DNA of 64,000 nt from CAWBRT01 sp963696525 (GTDB lineage: Bacteria > Acidobacteriota > Terriglobia > Terriglobales > Acidobacteriaceae). The notes under the pieces are model-generated. The model was not told the origin of the DNA. It ran no database searches and saw nothing but the letters and a program-made list of their open reading frames with translations. Each line of letters begins with the position of its first letter. The first letter of the stretch is position 1. The DNA is taken from contig CAVOKO010000005.1 of assembly GCA_963696525.1 (NCBI GenBank), forward strand, positions 62,001-126,000. Direction: 5' to 3'. Positions 10,563 to 19,048 of the stretch are shown piece by piece. The translations under genes were made by a program, and so were the position numbers.

Positions 10563-12014
10563 TTAGAACAATCCCAGCCAGCGCCAGTAAGTCGCCGCGC
10601 AAATCGTGTAAACAATACAAGCGATGGTGCACAGCACGACGCCGACCCTTGGGAAATCTTCGACCCGCAACTTGCCGGTACCGTAAATGACGATGTTGGG
10701 CAAGGTGTTGTAGAACATCAGCAGCGGATAACCGCCGATAATCATTCCAGCCGGCAGAGCCAGCACCAGCGGGTTCATGTGCGCGGCTTCGCCCATCGAC
10801 AGCACGATGGGAAGCAGAGCCGTCGCCATGGCGACCGTGGTTGAGAAGAACAGGTGCATGTATTGCACGATCAGCATGACCACCACCAGCACCACCAGAG
10901 CCGATGCCGCCTGCAGTCCGAGCGCTCTGAGGATCGAGGTAGCCAGCCACTTGGCCGCACCGGTCTTCATCAGCATTTCGCCCAGCGATATGCCGCCGCC
11001 CGCAATCAGCAAAACCTGCCAGGAGACGCCCTTGTTAGCATCGCTCCAACTGATGACCCCGAATTTCGGCACAAACAGCAGAACGTCCCCGAGCAGGCAA
11101 ACCACCGTGGTATCGAGCTTGGTAATGTTCGCCGTCGCCCATAGGAAGGTAATGAATAGAAAGATCGCCAGCGCCCGCCATTCAGCCGAAGTCGTCTTGC
11201 CCATGGCGGCAAGCCGTTGCTTGATGACCCGGTCGAGTCCGCCGGGCGCGGTGTTCTTTTCGGGCCTGTACACGCGCTGCACGAACCACCAGGTGAAGAA
11301 CGTCATCAGCAGAGCGGGCGGAAAACCGTAGAGCAGAAAATCCGCGTAGGTAACGACTTTGCCGGCCTTGGCGAGGAATTCGATGGTTACCGGGTTGGGA
11401 ACCGTGGCCGTCAGGATGCCGGCGCTGATGGTAGAATTGGTGAACGCCAGGATCAACAGCAGGCTGGTAGCGAATTTCGATCGCTCCTCGGCGTCGAAGA
11501 GCGTGATGATGCTGACGCACATGGGAAGCAGAATTGCCGTGCGCGCCGTCGTCGATGGAACCAGGAAGGCGAGCACGATGTTGGCCAGCGTGACCCCAAG
11601 CGTAATTCTCGCCGGCGACGAACCGGTCCGGGAAAGAATCATGTAGGTGATGCGTTCCGCGAGCTTGGTTTTAACCATCCCCGTGGCCAGTATAAAAGCG
11701 CCGAGAATCAAGTACGCCGACGGTGAAGCGAAGCCGTTCAAGGCTGTGCCAACGTTCGCGATATGCATGAACACAGCCGCCGGCACGACCAACAGGCTGC
11801 TGATCGCCAGAGGGATAGCCTCGGTCAGGTACAGGACGAAAATACCCGCAAAAAGAGCCAGTGCCCTTTGTCCCTCGGGCGACAAACCCTGTGGCCTAGC
11901 CATAAACCAGATCGCAGCAGTCAGCACCACGGCTAGGGGCACCCCTACTCTGTGGCGGATCACGTCGAAGCGGTTGGGAGCGGCAACCTGCTGGCTGACA
12001 GCGGCTGTTGACAT
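10563..12014 (-). CDS. DASS/SLC13-family anion:sodium symporter
   Basis: 483 residues with 11-12 hydrophobic segments. The family imports di- and tricarboxylates or sulfate with sodium. The two substrate-loop regions are FLVPSTTARTAILLPM and ILTATVPNPVTIEFL; a second-half LLIAGGGISLGEML and a late STTVAMATALLPIV match the inverted repeat. The ATG at 12014 follows GGAGGAAAC; the frame upstream of it is arginine-rich and not membrane-like. A promoter (TTGAAC, 16 bp, TATACT) lies just before. With galB on the facing strand a dicarboxylate substrate is plausible, but the sequence alone does not decide. Confidence 0.88.
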   Translation of the reverse strand: MSTAAVSQQVAAPNRFDVIRHRVGVPLAVVLTAAIWFMARPQGLSPEGQRALALFAGIFVLYLTEAIPLAISSLLVVPAAVFMHIANVGTALNGFASPSAYLILGAFILATGMVKTKLAERITYMILSRTGSSPARITLGVTLANIVLAFLVPSTTARTAILLPMCVSIITLFDAEERSKFATSLLLILAFTNSTISAGILTATVPNPVTIEFLAKAGKVVTYADFLLYGFPPALLMTFFTWWFVQRVYRPEKNTAPGGLDRVIKQRLAAMGKTTSAEWRALAIFLFITFLWATANITKLDTTVVCLLGDVLLFVPKFGVISWSDANKGVSWQVLLIAGGGISLGEMLMKTGAAKWLATSILRALGLQAASALVVLVVVMLIVQYMHLFFSTTVAMATALLPIVLSMGEAAHMNPLVLALPAGMIIGGYPLLMFYNTLPNIVIYGTGKLRVEDFPRVGVVLCTIACIVYTICAATYWRWLGLF

Positions 12015-12088
12015 CTGTTTCCTCCGTCCTGCGCATGAGCGAGTGCGGGTTGCCCGCCGCACTTTGAATGTGATTTTCTGTCGCTCAA

Positions 12089-12116
12089 AGTATAAGCAGT
12101 TCACAGCAGAGTTCAA
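12089..12116 (-). promoter_or_regulatory. Promoter of the DASS transporter
   Basis: On the - strand TTGAAC (12116-12111), a 16-bp spacer and TATACT (12094-12089), about 75 nt before the start codon. Five of six bases match the -35 consensus and five of six the -10. Confidence 0.55.
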
Positions 12117-12216
12117 GACGAATCGGACGGCGAATCCGCGCCTCGGAATTTAGGTTTCAGGACGTTAGCTGGTAACATTTTCACGCCGCCGAATGGGCGC
12201 GCAGGGAGAGGCTTTC

Positions 12217-13230
12217 ATGAAGGCTTGGGAATTAACAAAGTTCGGACAGGAGAAAAACCTGCGGCTGGTTGAGCGTCCCATACCCGTGCCGGGACCGGGA
12301 GAAGTATTGGTGCGCGTACACGCGGTTTCGCTCAACTACCGCGACAAAGTGCTGGTCGAGGGGATCTACATGCCCAGTCTGCAATTGCCGTTCGTACCGG
12401 CATCGGATGCCTGTGGCGAAGTCACGGCCATTGGTGCCGAGGTCACGCGGGTGGCGGCCGGAGATCGCGTCACTGGCCAATTCCGCGTGCGCTGGATCGA
12501 CGGCAAGCCTGGACCGGATGAGATCGCTCTCTCGTTGGGCGCTCCGCTGCCGGGAGTGCTCGCCGAATATGTCCTATGGCCGCAGGATGCGGTGGTGAAA
12601 GCGCCAAAGCACCTCAGCTACGAGGAAGCGGCAACCTTACCCATTGCCGGTCTCACCGCCTGGTTCGCGCTGGTGGAAGATGGCCGGCTCAAGGCTGGCG
12701 AATCGGTCCTGGTGCAAGGAACCGGAGGAGTATCGCTATTCGCCGTGCAGTTTTCCGCCATGGCTGGGGCGCGGGTTATCGTGACATCGAGCAGCGACGA
12801 GAAATTGGCGAAGGCGAAGCAATTGGGCGCCACCGATACCGTCAACTACCGCACCACGCCGGACTGGGATATGACCGTGCTGGAGCTGACCGGCGGACGC
12901 GGTGTCGATCACGTCATCGAAGTCGCTGGCGGCGAAACTTTCAAACGCTCGCTCAACGCTCTCGCCATCGATGGGCATGTCGCTGTCGTCGGCTTCCTGG
13001 GAGGCATGAAGATTAATCTCGATGCTACCAGTTTGATTCGCAAGCGGGCGCGCGTCCAGGGAATCGCCGTGGGTCACAGGCGGGCATTCGAAGAGATGAA
13101 CCGCGCCATCGAGATACACGGCCTGCGGCCCGTCATCGACCGCTGCTTTCCGTTCGCCGACGTCAGAGAGGCGTTCGACTATCTCGACCAAGGAGCCTTC
13201 GGCAAGATCGTTATCCGCGTGTTCCAATAG
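12217..13230 (+). CDS. MDR-family alcohol dehydrogenase / quinone oxidoreductase
   Basis: 337 residues. An N-terminal GroES-like part (GPGEVLVRVHAVSLNYRDK, PFVPASDACGEV) is followed by a Rossmann part with VLVQGTGGVSLFAVQ and a nucleotide-binding loop (ARVIVTSSSDEKL, LGATDTVNYR). It uses NAD(P)H; the four-Cys structural zinc loop of classical alcohol dehydrogenases is missing, which favours the COG0604-like quinone-reductase side. The ATG at 12217 follows GGGAGAGG; an upstream ATG at 12193 would put that ribosome site inside the gene. It is transcribed divergently from the DASS gene. Substrate unknown. Confidence 0.87.
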   Translation: MKAWELTKFGQEKNLRLVERPIPVPGPGEVLVRVHAVSLNYRDKVLVEGIYMPSLQLPFVPASDACGEVTAIGAEVTRVAAGDRVTGQFRVRWIDGKPGPDEIALSLGAPLPGVLAEYVLWPQDAVVKAPKHLSYEEAATLPIAGLTAWFALVEDGRLKAGESVLVQGTGGVSLFAVQFSAMAGARVIVTSSSDEKLAKAKQLGATDTVNYRTTPDWDMTVLELTGGRGVDHVIEVAGGETFKRSLNALAIDGHVAVVGFLGGMKINLDATSLIRKRARVQGIAVGHRRAFEEMNRAIEIHGLRPVIDRCFPFADVREAFDYLDQGAFGKIVIRVFQ

Positions 13231-13294
13231 GCGGGCGCTTCTACCGGCGGAGTCTCGCCAGCGAAGACGGGTCTGACGAAATCGGGCTGGAGTT

Positions 13295-13516
13295 CTATTC
13301 CGTGGTTCTGTTAGCGGTGCTCTGCCCGGGAACTAAAGAGAGCCTCTGCGGGGATTGGCAATGAGGAAGGCATTTGTGAACTTGCTCTGCCATCTGGAGA
13401 TTCTCCGGGCATGCGCTTCCGGCAACTTTACCGCAATGCAGACAGGTGGAAACGATGATCCCGTTTGCCGTTCGTCCACGGCAAAAACCGCTAAGTCCTG
13501 CGGGTTTGGCAGCCAT
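13295..13516 (-). CDS. Small CxxC...HxC protein, putative zinc-binding
   Basis: 73 residues from an ATG preceded by GGGAGGG at good spacing. The core is STCLHCGKVAG then, after a short helix (ENLQMAEQVHKC), HxC: a CxxC and HxC pair that could bind one zinc. I recall similar short proteins in acidobacterial genomes but cannot name a function. A second frame on the same strand (13333-13581) and one on the + strand also stay open here; the ribosome site and the metal-ligand pattern favour this one. Confidence 0.45.
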   Translation of the reverse strand: MAAKPAGLSGFCRGRTANGIIVSTCLHCGKVAGSACPENLQMAEQVHKCLPHCQSPQRLSLVPGQSTANRTTE

Positions 13517-13581
13517 TGGCCCTCCCTGGGTTCGAAAGGCGTGCCCTCTCTTGGATCGAGACGACAACACCATGGCGACAA

Positions 13582-13669
13582 TATAAAGATTCGATCCGGC
13601 TGACCAGAGCTACTTTCTTTGCCGTCCTATTTAAAGATGCAATGTAGCTGGCCAGAGCTGCTTTTTTGC
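13582..13669 (+). repeat. Imperfect tandem duplication, period 48 bp
   Basis: Two units, 13582-13622 and 13630-13669, share AAAGAT, then GCTG(A/G)CCAGAGCT, a CTTT run and TTTGC at the same offsets. The second ends in a T-rich tract, followed by the palindrome AATTAA-ACC-TTAATT at 13676-13690. The stretch 13517-13757 upstream of the small gene holds only this. Confidence 0.55.
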
Positions 13670-13757
13670 TTTTTTAATTAAACCTTAATTTATGGGGCTC
13701 CAAAGGGGTTCTATGCCCGACTAAAGTGGAGGCGCGGAAACCGCTGCTGGAGCCGTT

Positions 13758-15587
13758 CTACGCCTGCTCCTGCGACTTGCGGAAGTGCTCGAGGATGGCT
13801 TCAGCCTGACGCCGGCTGACGACCGCACTCAGGGCGGCCGCGTCGGCCTGCTGGATGGCCCGAACCGAGCCGAAGTGTTGCAGCAGGCGGCGGGTAGTCT
13901 GCTCGCCGATGCCCGCAATCTCGCGCAACTCGGTCGCGCGGTCGCGTATTTGCCTGCGCTTACGATGATAGGTCACGGCGAAGCGGTGCGCCTCATCGCG
14001 GATCTGCTGGACGAGGTGCAGCACCGGTGAATGGCGGTCGAGCACGACGGGCTCGCTCTCCTGGCCGTAGACGTAAATAATCTCCTCGCGCTTGGCGATC
14101 GAAGCCAAGGGCTGCGCGATCAGGCCGAGCGACTCCAGCGCCTCGGCCGCCGCATGCAACTGCCCAAGGCCACCGTCGACGAGGATGAGTGAAGGCATCG
14201 GCTTCTCTTCCTCGCACAGCCGTTTGTAACGCCGCGTCACGACTTCGCGCATGGCGGCAAAATCGTCAACCCCATCGACGCTGCGGATGATGAATTTGCG
14301 ATATTCCGAGTTGCGCATCTTGCCGTCTTGCCAGACGACCATCGAACCTACGGTCTCCGCGCCCTGTATATGCGAGATATCGAAGCACTCGATGCGCTCG
14401 GGCAACTCGGCGAGATTCAACACGTCCTGCAAGACGCTCTTGAGTACGTCGGTGAGCGGCTTGAGTACGCGGAAGCGCTGGTCATAAGACTGGCGCGCGT
14501 TGTTTCCCACCAGGTCGATCAGCGAACGTTTCTCGCCGCGCTGCGGCACTTCGATGTGGATGCGCGCCTCGCTTTTCGCCGAAAGCAGCTCGGCCAGAAC
14601 CTGCCGATCCTCAAAGTCGACGGGAATGTAAATGAAGCGCGGCACATACTGCTGGTCGACGTAGAGTTGCTTCAGCAGCGTGCTGAAGAACTCCCCGGTG
14701 TCGAAACCTGTTGCCGCTTCCAATTCACCGAGATCTTCCCAGAAAAACTCGCGACGGTCGAGCGCCTTCCCTCCCCGCATGTGGAAGAGGTTGACGGCAA
14801 GCATGTGGTTTTCGAAGTGGAAGTTGAGCACGTCGGCGTCGTCGCCCTCGGCGGCGGCCATGCGCTGCTTCTCCTGCAGTTGCTCGACGGTGGTGATGAG
14901 GTCTCGATACTTGGCGGCAAGTTCGAACCGCTCTTGCCCGGCGGCGCCTTCCATGCGCTCCCGCAGCGACCGTGACAGGTCGGACTGACGGCCTTCCAAG
15001 AACATGCGCACGTCGCTGACGGCTTCGGCGTATGCCTCCGGCGTGGTAAGCCCAGCGACGCACGGCCCCAGGCATCGCTTAATGTAAAACTGCAGGCACG
15101 GACGCGCGTGGTCGCGGGTGAGATCGACCTTGCAGGACGGAACCAGGAAGTGCCGGTGGATGAGGTCCACAATGCGGTAAGCAAGATTCGCGGGAAAATA
15201 GGGACCGTAATAGACCGAACCATCGCGCCTCAGCCGGCGGGTCACGTAGACCCGAGGGAAGCGCTCGCCTGCCGTCAGCTTCACATAGGGATAGCTCTTG
15301 TCGTCGCGCAGCAGAATGTTATAGCGCGGCTTCTTCTGCTTGATGAGGTTGTTTTCGAGCGCCAGCGCCTCGCCCTCGTTGGCAACGACGATGTACTCGA
15401 TATCCACGGCCTCGCGCAGCAGACTGCCGGTTTTCGCGTCATCGACCGCGCCGTCGAGAAAGTAGGAGCGCACCCTGGCCCGCAGGTTCTTAGCCTTGCC
15501 GACATAGATAACCTGGCCTTCGGCGTTCTTGTAGAGATAGACGCCGGGGTCGGTGGGCAACGTGCGAATTTTCTGGTTCAGGTCCAC
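13758..15587 (-). CDS. uvrC: Excinuclease ABC subunit C
   Basis: 609 residues, full length. UvrC makes both incisions around a lesion marked by UvrAB. The GIY-YIG nuclease is at about 14-93 (PGVYLYKNAEGQVIYVGKAK), a UVR UvrB-binding helix near 205-240 (FELAAKYRDLITTVEQLQEK), the RNase H-like second nuclease around ECFDISHIQGAETVGSMV, and helix-hairpin-helix motifs at the end (IAGIGEQTTRRLLQHFGSV). The start is GTG at 15587. Only 7 bases separate it from the CTAG flanking an IS element, so the native upstream region is 1.1 kb away beyond two insertions and no Shine-Dalgarno sequence remains in place. The coding frame itself is intact. Confidence 0.95.
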   Translation of the reverse strand: MDLNQKIRTLPTDPGVYLYKNAEGQVIYVGKAKNLRARVRSYFLDGAVDDAKTGSLLREAVDIEYIVVANEGEALALENNLIKQKKPRYNILLRDDKSYPYVKLTAGERFPRVYVTRRLRRDGSVYYGPYFPANLAYRIVDLIHRHFLVPSCKVDLTRDHARPCLQFYIKRCLGPCVAGLTTPEAYAEAVSDVRMFLEGRQSDLSRSLRERMEGAAGQERFELAAKYRDLITTVEQLQEKQRMAAAEGDDADVLNFHFENHMLAVNLFHMRGGKALDRREFFWEDLGELEAATGFDTGEFFSTLLKQLYVDQQYVPRFIYIPVDFEDRQVLAELLSAKSEARIHIEVPQRGEKRSLIDLVGNNARQSYDQRFRVLKPLTDVLKSVLQDVLNLAELPERIECFDISHIQGAETVGSMVVWQDGKMRNSEYRKFIIRSVDGVDDFAAMREVVTRRYKRLCEEEKPMPSLILVDGGLGQLHAAAEALESLGLIAQPLASIAKREEIIYVYGQESEPVVLDRHSPVLHLVQQIRDEAHRFAVTYHRKRRQIRDRATELREIAGIGEQTTRRLLQHFGSVRAIQQADAAALSAVVSRRQAEAILEHFRKSQEQA

Positions 15588-15598
15588 TTTGAGCCTAG

Positions 15599-16449
15599 AA
15601 GCAGTCTCATAAATGCCTCAACAAGATCAACACGCAGCCGAGCTGAACCATGCCGAGGAAGTTGGCGGCGTGACGCTCCCAACGGCTGGTCAGCCGGCGA
15701 AAGTTCTTGAGCCAGGCGAACAGTCGCTCGATCTTCCAGCGTCGCAGGTAGCGGCGAAGTGGCCGCCCGTCTTGTGTTCGCCTTCGCTTGCGCCGGTTGG
15801 GCGCGATCAGTTCGACGCCTTGCTGTTGCTGCAGCCGCTCATCCAATCGGTCGCTGTCGTAAGCCTTGTCGCCGATCATTCGTTCGGGCAGGGCTGCGAC
15901 GTGGCGTTGGGCGAGCGTGGCTTCGACCAGGGTGGACTCATTCGGCGAAGCGCTTGTAACCCGGACGGCGATAGGAAGACCATGGCTGTCCGCGATTGCC
16001 ATGATCTTGCTCCCTTTGCCGCAGCGTGTTGGACCAATGCGATCGCCCCACTTTTTGCCCCCGCGAAGGAGGCATCGATGAACGTCTCCTCCAACCCGAG
16101 TTGCCCACGGGCCAGCAGGTCTTCGCATAACGCCCACAAAACGCCGTCCAGCACGCCGGCTTGTTGCCATTGCTGGAAGCGCCGATGGCACGTCTGGTAC
16201 GACCCGTACCGTGGCGGAAGATCTTGCCAGGGCGCGCCCGTTCGCAGAATCCACAGCACGCCGTTCAGTGTTCTGCGCGCATCGCTCCAGGGACGGCCGC
16301 GTCCATCGAGCCGCCGTTTCTGGTTCCACTCCACCAGGGGCTTAAGATGTTCCCACTGCGTATCCGTGAGATCAGCCATGCACCTGATTTGCTTCAATTC
16401 CGCTCGCAAAGCAAGCATTTACTCGCGAGCATCATTTATGAGATAGGTT
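15599..16449 (-). mobile_element. IS5-family insertion sequence (IS427-like), 851 bp
   Basis: The terminal inverted repeats are AAGCAGTCTCATAAATG (15599-15615) and CATTTATGAGATAGGTT (16433-16449), 14 of 17 matching. Both ends abut CTAG (15595-15598 and 16450-16453), consistent with a 4-bp target duplication of the kind IS5 relatives make. It carries one transposase in two frames. The left end faces the uvrC start. Confidence 0.85.
15607..16418 (-). CDS. IS5-family DDE transposase in two overlapping frames
   Basis: Frame A (16418 down to about 16060) begins near MADLTDTQWEHLKPLVEW and carries RRTLNGVLWILRTGAPWQ, YQTCHRRFQQWQ and the first catalytic Asp in TFIDASFAGAKSG. Frame B (down to 15607) continues with KGSKIMAIADSHGLPI, the second Asp in MIGDKAYDSD, and the Glu region RRWKIERLFAWLKNFRRL. 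The switch falls near a GGGGCAAAAAGTGGGG tract around 16045-16060. That is the usual arrangement in this IS group, where programmed frameshifting makes the full enzyme, so the two frames need not mean inactivity. Confidence 0.85.
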
Positions 16450-16719
16450 CTAGGGTCTGTTAACACTTATAGGACGAGCAACGTTGCCTGCGAAAATCGC
16501 CGCAGACGAGGCGGAGTCCGAGGGACATGGCCAGCCCATGTTCGAGGATGACAACGAAGTCTGAGGCGATTTTCGCCGCAATCCTTCGGGACGGGGCGGA
16601 TTTTCCGATCGCGGTGTCGCTCGTCGCTAAAATACCCCGATATTTGCCACTCCTCGCTCCTTGCGCTCGAAAAAATCCGCTCCCGTCGCTGCCGCCCTAT
16701 AAGTGTTAAAAGACCCTAG
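16450..16719. mobile_element. MITE-like non-autonomous element, 262 bp plus CTAG flanks
   Basis: Terminal inverted repeats of 20 bp, GGTCTGTTAACACTTATAGG (16454-16473) and CCTATAAGTGTTAAAAGACC (16696-16715), match at 19 of 20. CTAG flanks both sides (16450-16453, 16716-16719). No gene is inside. A second inverted pair, GCGAAAATCGCC (16490-16501) and GGCGATTTTCGC (16565-16576), folds within it. The IRs differ from those of the adjacent IS, so a different transposase must mobilise it. Confidence 0.75.
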
Positions 16720-16906
16720 GGCAGCACGAGTTCTAATTGTAAAGGCCACGGCAAGCTAAATCGACCCCCGCACGGACACTCGCGCGCAACGCGCCAGGGC
16801 GTCCGCTCACCACTCGGCCTGCTCTAATTGACGAAGTTGGCGGAGTGAGCTGTTTTCAGCATTGCTGCTTTTGCCCGCTCGCGACTCGCTGGTAATGGAT
16901 CGGGGT

Positions 16907-16931
16907 CGCCGGCGAGCCCCGCTTGTCGGGG
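16907..16931. repeat. CCCC...GGGG palindrome, copy 2
   Basis: CGCCGGCGAG pairs with CTTGTCGGGG, with two G-T pairs and one mismatch, over a short C-rich loop. It is the most diverged copy. The surrounding gap 16720-17011 contains no gene I can support. Confidence 0.45.
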
Positions 16932-17011
16932 TAATTGGGCTAACGTGGGGTAGTTCCTTTGACGGCCGATGCGTAGGTGGTGAGCAGCCCGCTAAGCGCC
17001 AAATTCCGGGC

Positions 17012-17638
17012 TCACCGAAGGAACGGGTTGGTTTCGCGTTCTTCGCCGATGGTGGTCAGCGAACCGTGCCCCGGTACGACGACAGTTTCATCAGGCAGCG
17101 CCAGCACACTCTCGTGCAGCGAGTGAATGATTTTGTCGTAAGATCCGCCAGGCAGATCGGTGCGGCCAATGCTTCCGGCGAACAAGGTGTCTCCCGCGAC
17201 CAATCGTTTTTCAGGTTCAAAGTAGAGGCAGATAGAGCCTTCGGTGTGTCCCGGGGTGTGCAGAACTTGGCCTTCGACCGCTCCGGCCTTGACCGCGTCG
17301 CCGCTGGTTATGCTCTGGTCTATGGCCACTTTGCCGGGCGGGCGCATCCCCAACCACGCCGCCTGCGTGTCCAGCATGCGCAGCAGGTCGGAGTCGTTCT
17401 GGTTCAGCAGAATGGGCGCGCCGGTGAGTTGCTTGAGCTTCATGGCGCCGCCGACGTGGTCAAGGTGAGCGTGCGTAACCACGATCTGTTTCACCTTGAG
17501 CCGGTGGCGGGCGACGATCTCCGTTATCGCATCGATGTCGTCACCCGGATCGATAACCATGGCTTCGCGGCTGTTCTCGTCGCCTACAATGGAGCAATTG
17601 CACTGCAAAGGGCCAACCGGCAGAATTTCGTGGATCAT
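17012..17638 (-). CDS. MBL-fold hydrolase (glyoxalase II-like)
   Basis: 208 residues. A metallo-beta-lactamase fold with THAHLDHVGG (H56, H58, D60, H61), a later metal His in HTPGHTEGSICLY, an Asp in LVAGDTLF and the final His in VVPGHGSLT: a full binuclear zinc/iron site. The length and layout fit the short, single-domain hydroxyacylglutathione hydrolase-like group (YcbL type) without the C-terminal helical domain of true GloB. Its start overlaps the aminotransferase stop by 4 nt (ATGA), so the two are co-translated. The substrate is probably a thioester but is not shown by the sequence. Confidence 0.9.
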   Translation of the reverse strand: MIHEILPVGPLQCNCSIVGDENSREAMVIDPGDDIDAITEIVARHRLKVKQIVVTHAHLDHVGGAMKLKQLTGAPILLNQNDSDLLRMLDTQAAWLGMRPPGKVAIDQSITSGDAVKAGAVEGQVLHTPGHTEGSICLYFEPEKRLVAGDTLFAGSIGRTDLPGGSYDKIIHSLHESVLALPDETVVVPGHGSLTTIGEERETNPFLR

Positions 17639-18819
17639 GTATTTATCATACCGGACATTATCCCTGACAAGGCAAGCAGACGCCGCAAGCCCTCGGCGAA
17701 AGCAGTCTCCGGGGTAATCAGACTGAGCACCAGAAAGCAGCCCCGGGGAAAGTTGAAGAAGTGTCCGGGATGCACCAGCACGTTGCTCTGGCGAAGCAAG
17801 GCGAGCGCGAATTCCTCGTCGCTACACACGGCGGGAAGCCGCAGCACGGCGTACCAGCCGCCTTCGACGCGCAGGCGATGACTAAGCTGTTGCCGTGAAA
17901 GTTGCGCGTCCAATTCGGCGAGATTGTGGCGAATTCGCCTGCCGAGTTGCCGCTGAACGGAGTGCCGGACCTCCAGCAGCGCCGCCGTCGCGAGTTGCAC
18001 GGGCGCATTGGGAGATAGATAGGTGTCGGCTATGACTTCCAGTCTGTTCATGGCATCGGCGGCCAAATCAGCGGGGCCGCTCAAAGCGATCCAGGCCATC
18101 TTCATCTGCGGCAGACCGCTGATTTTCGACAGGCCGCTCAAAGTAAAGCTCAAGGCGCCGTGGTTGCCGACGAAGCTGAGCCGCTCATCGGATTCAACAG
18201 CGTAGTCCAGAAAAACCTCGTCCGCAATCAGCGCCAGTTGATGCTCGCGGCAGAGGACGTTGAGCCGTTCGAGTTCCCACCGCTTGACATACGAGCCAGT
18301 TGGATTGTTGGGCTGCACCACCAGCACCGCCCGTGAACGCGCGCTGATGCCGCGGCGTAACGACTCGAATTCGATCTGCCAGCCCTGGTCGTAAACCAGT
18401 TCGAACGGAACCAGGCGAACGTCCTGAATATCGGCCAGAAATTCGAATAGCGGATAACTCGGGCTCGGAACCAGCACTTCGTCGCCAGGATCGCAGAGCA
18501 GTCGAAAACAATAAGAGTAAGCTTCGCTGGTGCTGACGGTCAGAATCAGGCGATCGGGATCGATACCTATTCTCTGCTGCGCGTAGTAGTTAGCTACGGC
18601 GTGGCGCGCCGCGAGCAAGCCTTTTGCGGCGGGCTCATAGGACAAGGCGCGCTCGTCGGCCAAGGCGCATGCGATCTGCCGCGCGGGATACTCCAGGCCA
18701 ACGCAAGTCGGATTCGATGCCGTCAAGTCCAACAGCTCTTGACCGCTTCTGCCGTGCTCCTCAAGCGCAAGGGTGAGCGCATTCGGCGCCAGGTTCCAGT
18801 TGGTGCGTCGGGCAAACAT
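17635..18819 (-). CDS. Class I/II PLP-dependent aminotransferase
   Basis: 394 residues of fold-type I aminotransferase. PLP-binding marks are SEAYSYCF, the NNPTG at 171-175, DEVFLDY at 200-206 and the Schiff-base Lys in SGLSKISGLPQMKMAW (K232); a C-terminal Arg is expected in the RGCFLVLS region. Such enzymes move amino groups between an amino acid and a 2-oxo acid; the specificity is unknown. The ATG has GGAG 6-7 bases upstream. It is the first gene of a two-gene operon with the MBL hydrolase. No biosynthetic cluster adjoins it. Confidence 0.88.
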   Translation of the reverse strand: MFARRTNWNLAPNALTLALEEHGRSGQELLDLTASNPTCVGLEYPARQIACALADERALSYEPAAKGLLAARHAVANYYAQQRIGIDPDRLILTVSTSEAYSYCFRLLCDPGDEVLVPSPSYPLFEFLADIQDVRLVPFELVYDQGWQIEFESLRRGISARSRAVLVVQPNNPTGSYVKRWELERLNVLCREHQLALIADEVFLDYAVESDERLSFVGNHGALSFTLSGLSKISGLPQMKMAWIALSGPADLAADAMNRLEVIADTYLSPNAPVQLATAALLEVRHSVQRQLGRRIRHNLAELDAQLSRQQLSHRLRVEGGWYAVLRLPAVCSDEEFALALLRQSNVLVHPGHFFNFPRGCFLVLSLITPETAFAEGLRRLLALSGIMSGMINT

Positions 18820-19048
18820 TCGGACTCCAATTTATCACTCCCCGGCGATGGCTTCGGCGCGCCGTTTGCCAGTTTCGGCCGCCGCCGAGGGTGTTACCAA
18901 CGCGATGCCCCTTCGTCACCCTGCGAAAAACACGCGACTTGCATGAAAATAGGGCTAAAATACAAACAACTTACCTGTGAGCTGCAGCCGGCACGGCCCG
19001 TTAGCGGGATGGGTGCGCGGCACGCAGGAGCTTACGCTTGGTGAAGCA

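Noticed and set aside
15607..16418. Transposase split taken as a dead pseudogene
   Set aside because: Two overlapping frames with a shift near an A-rich tract are the normal design in this IS group.
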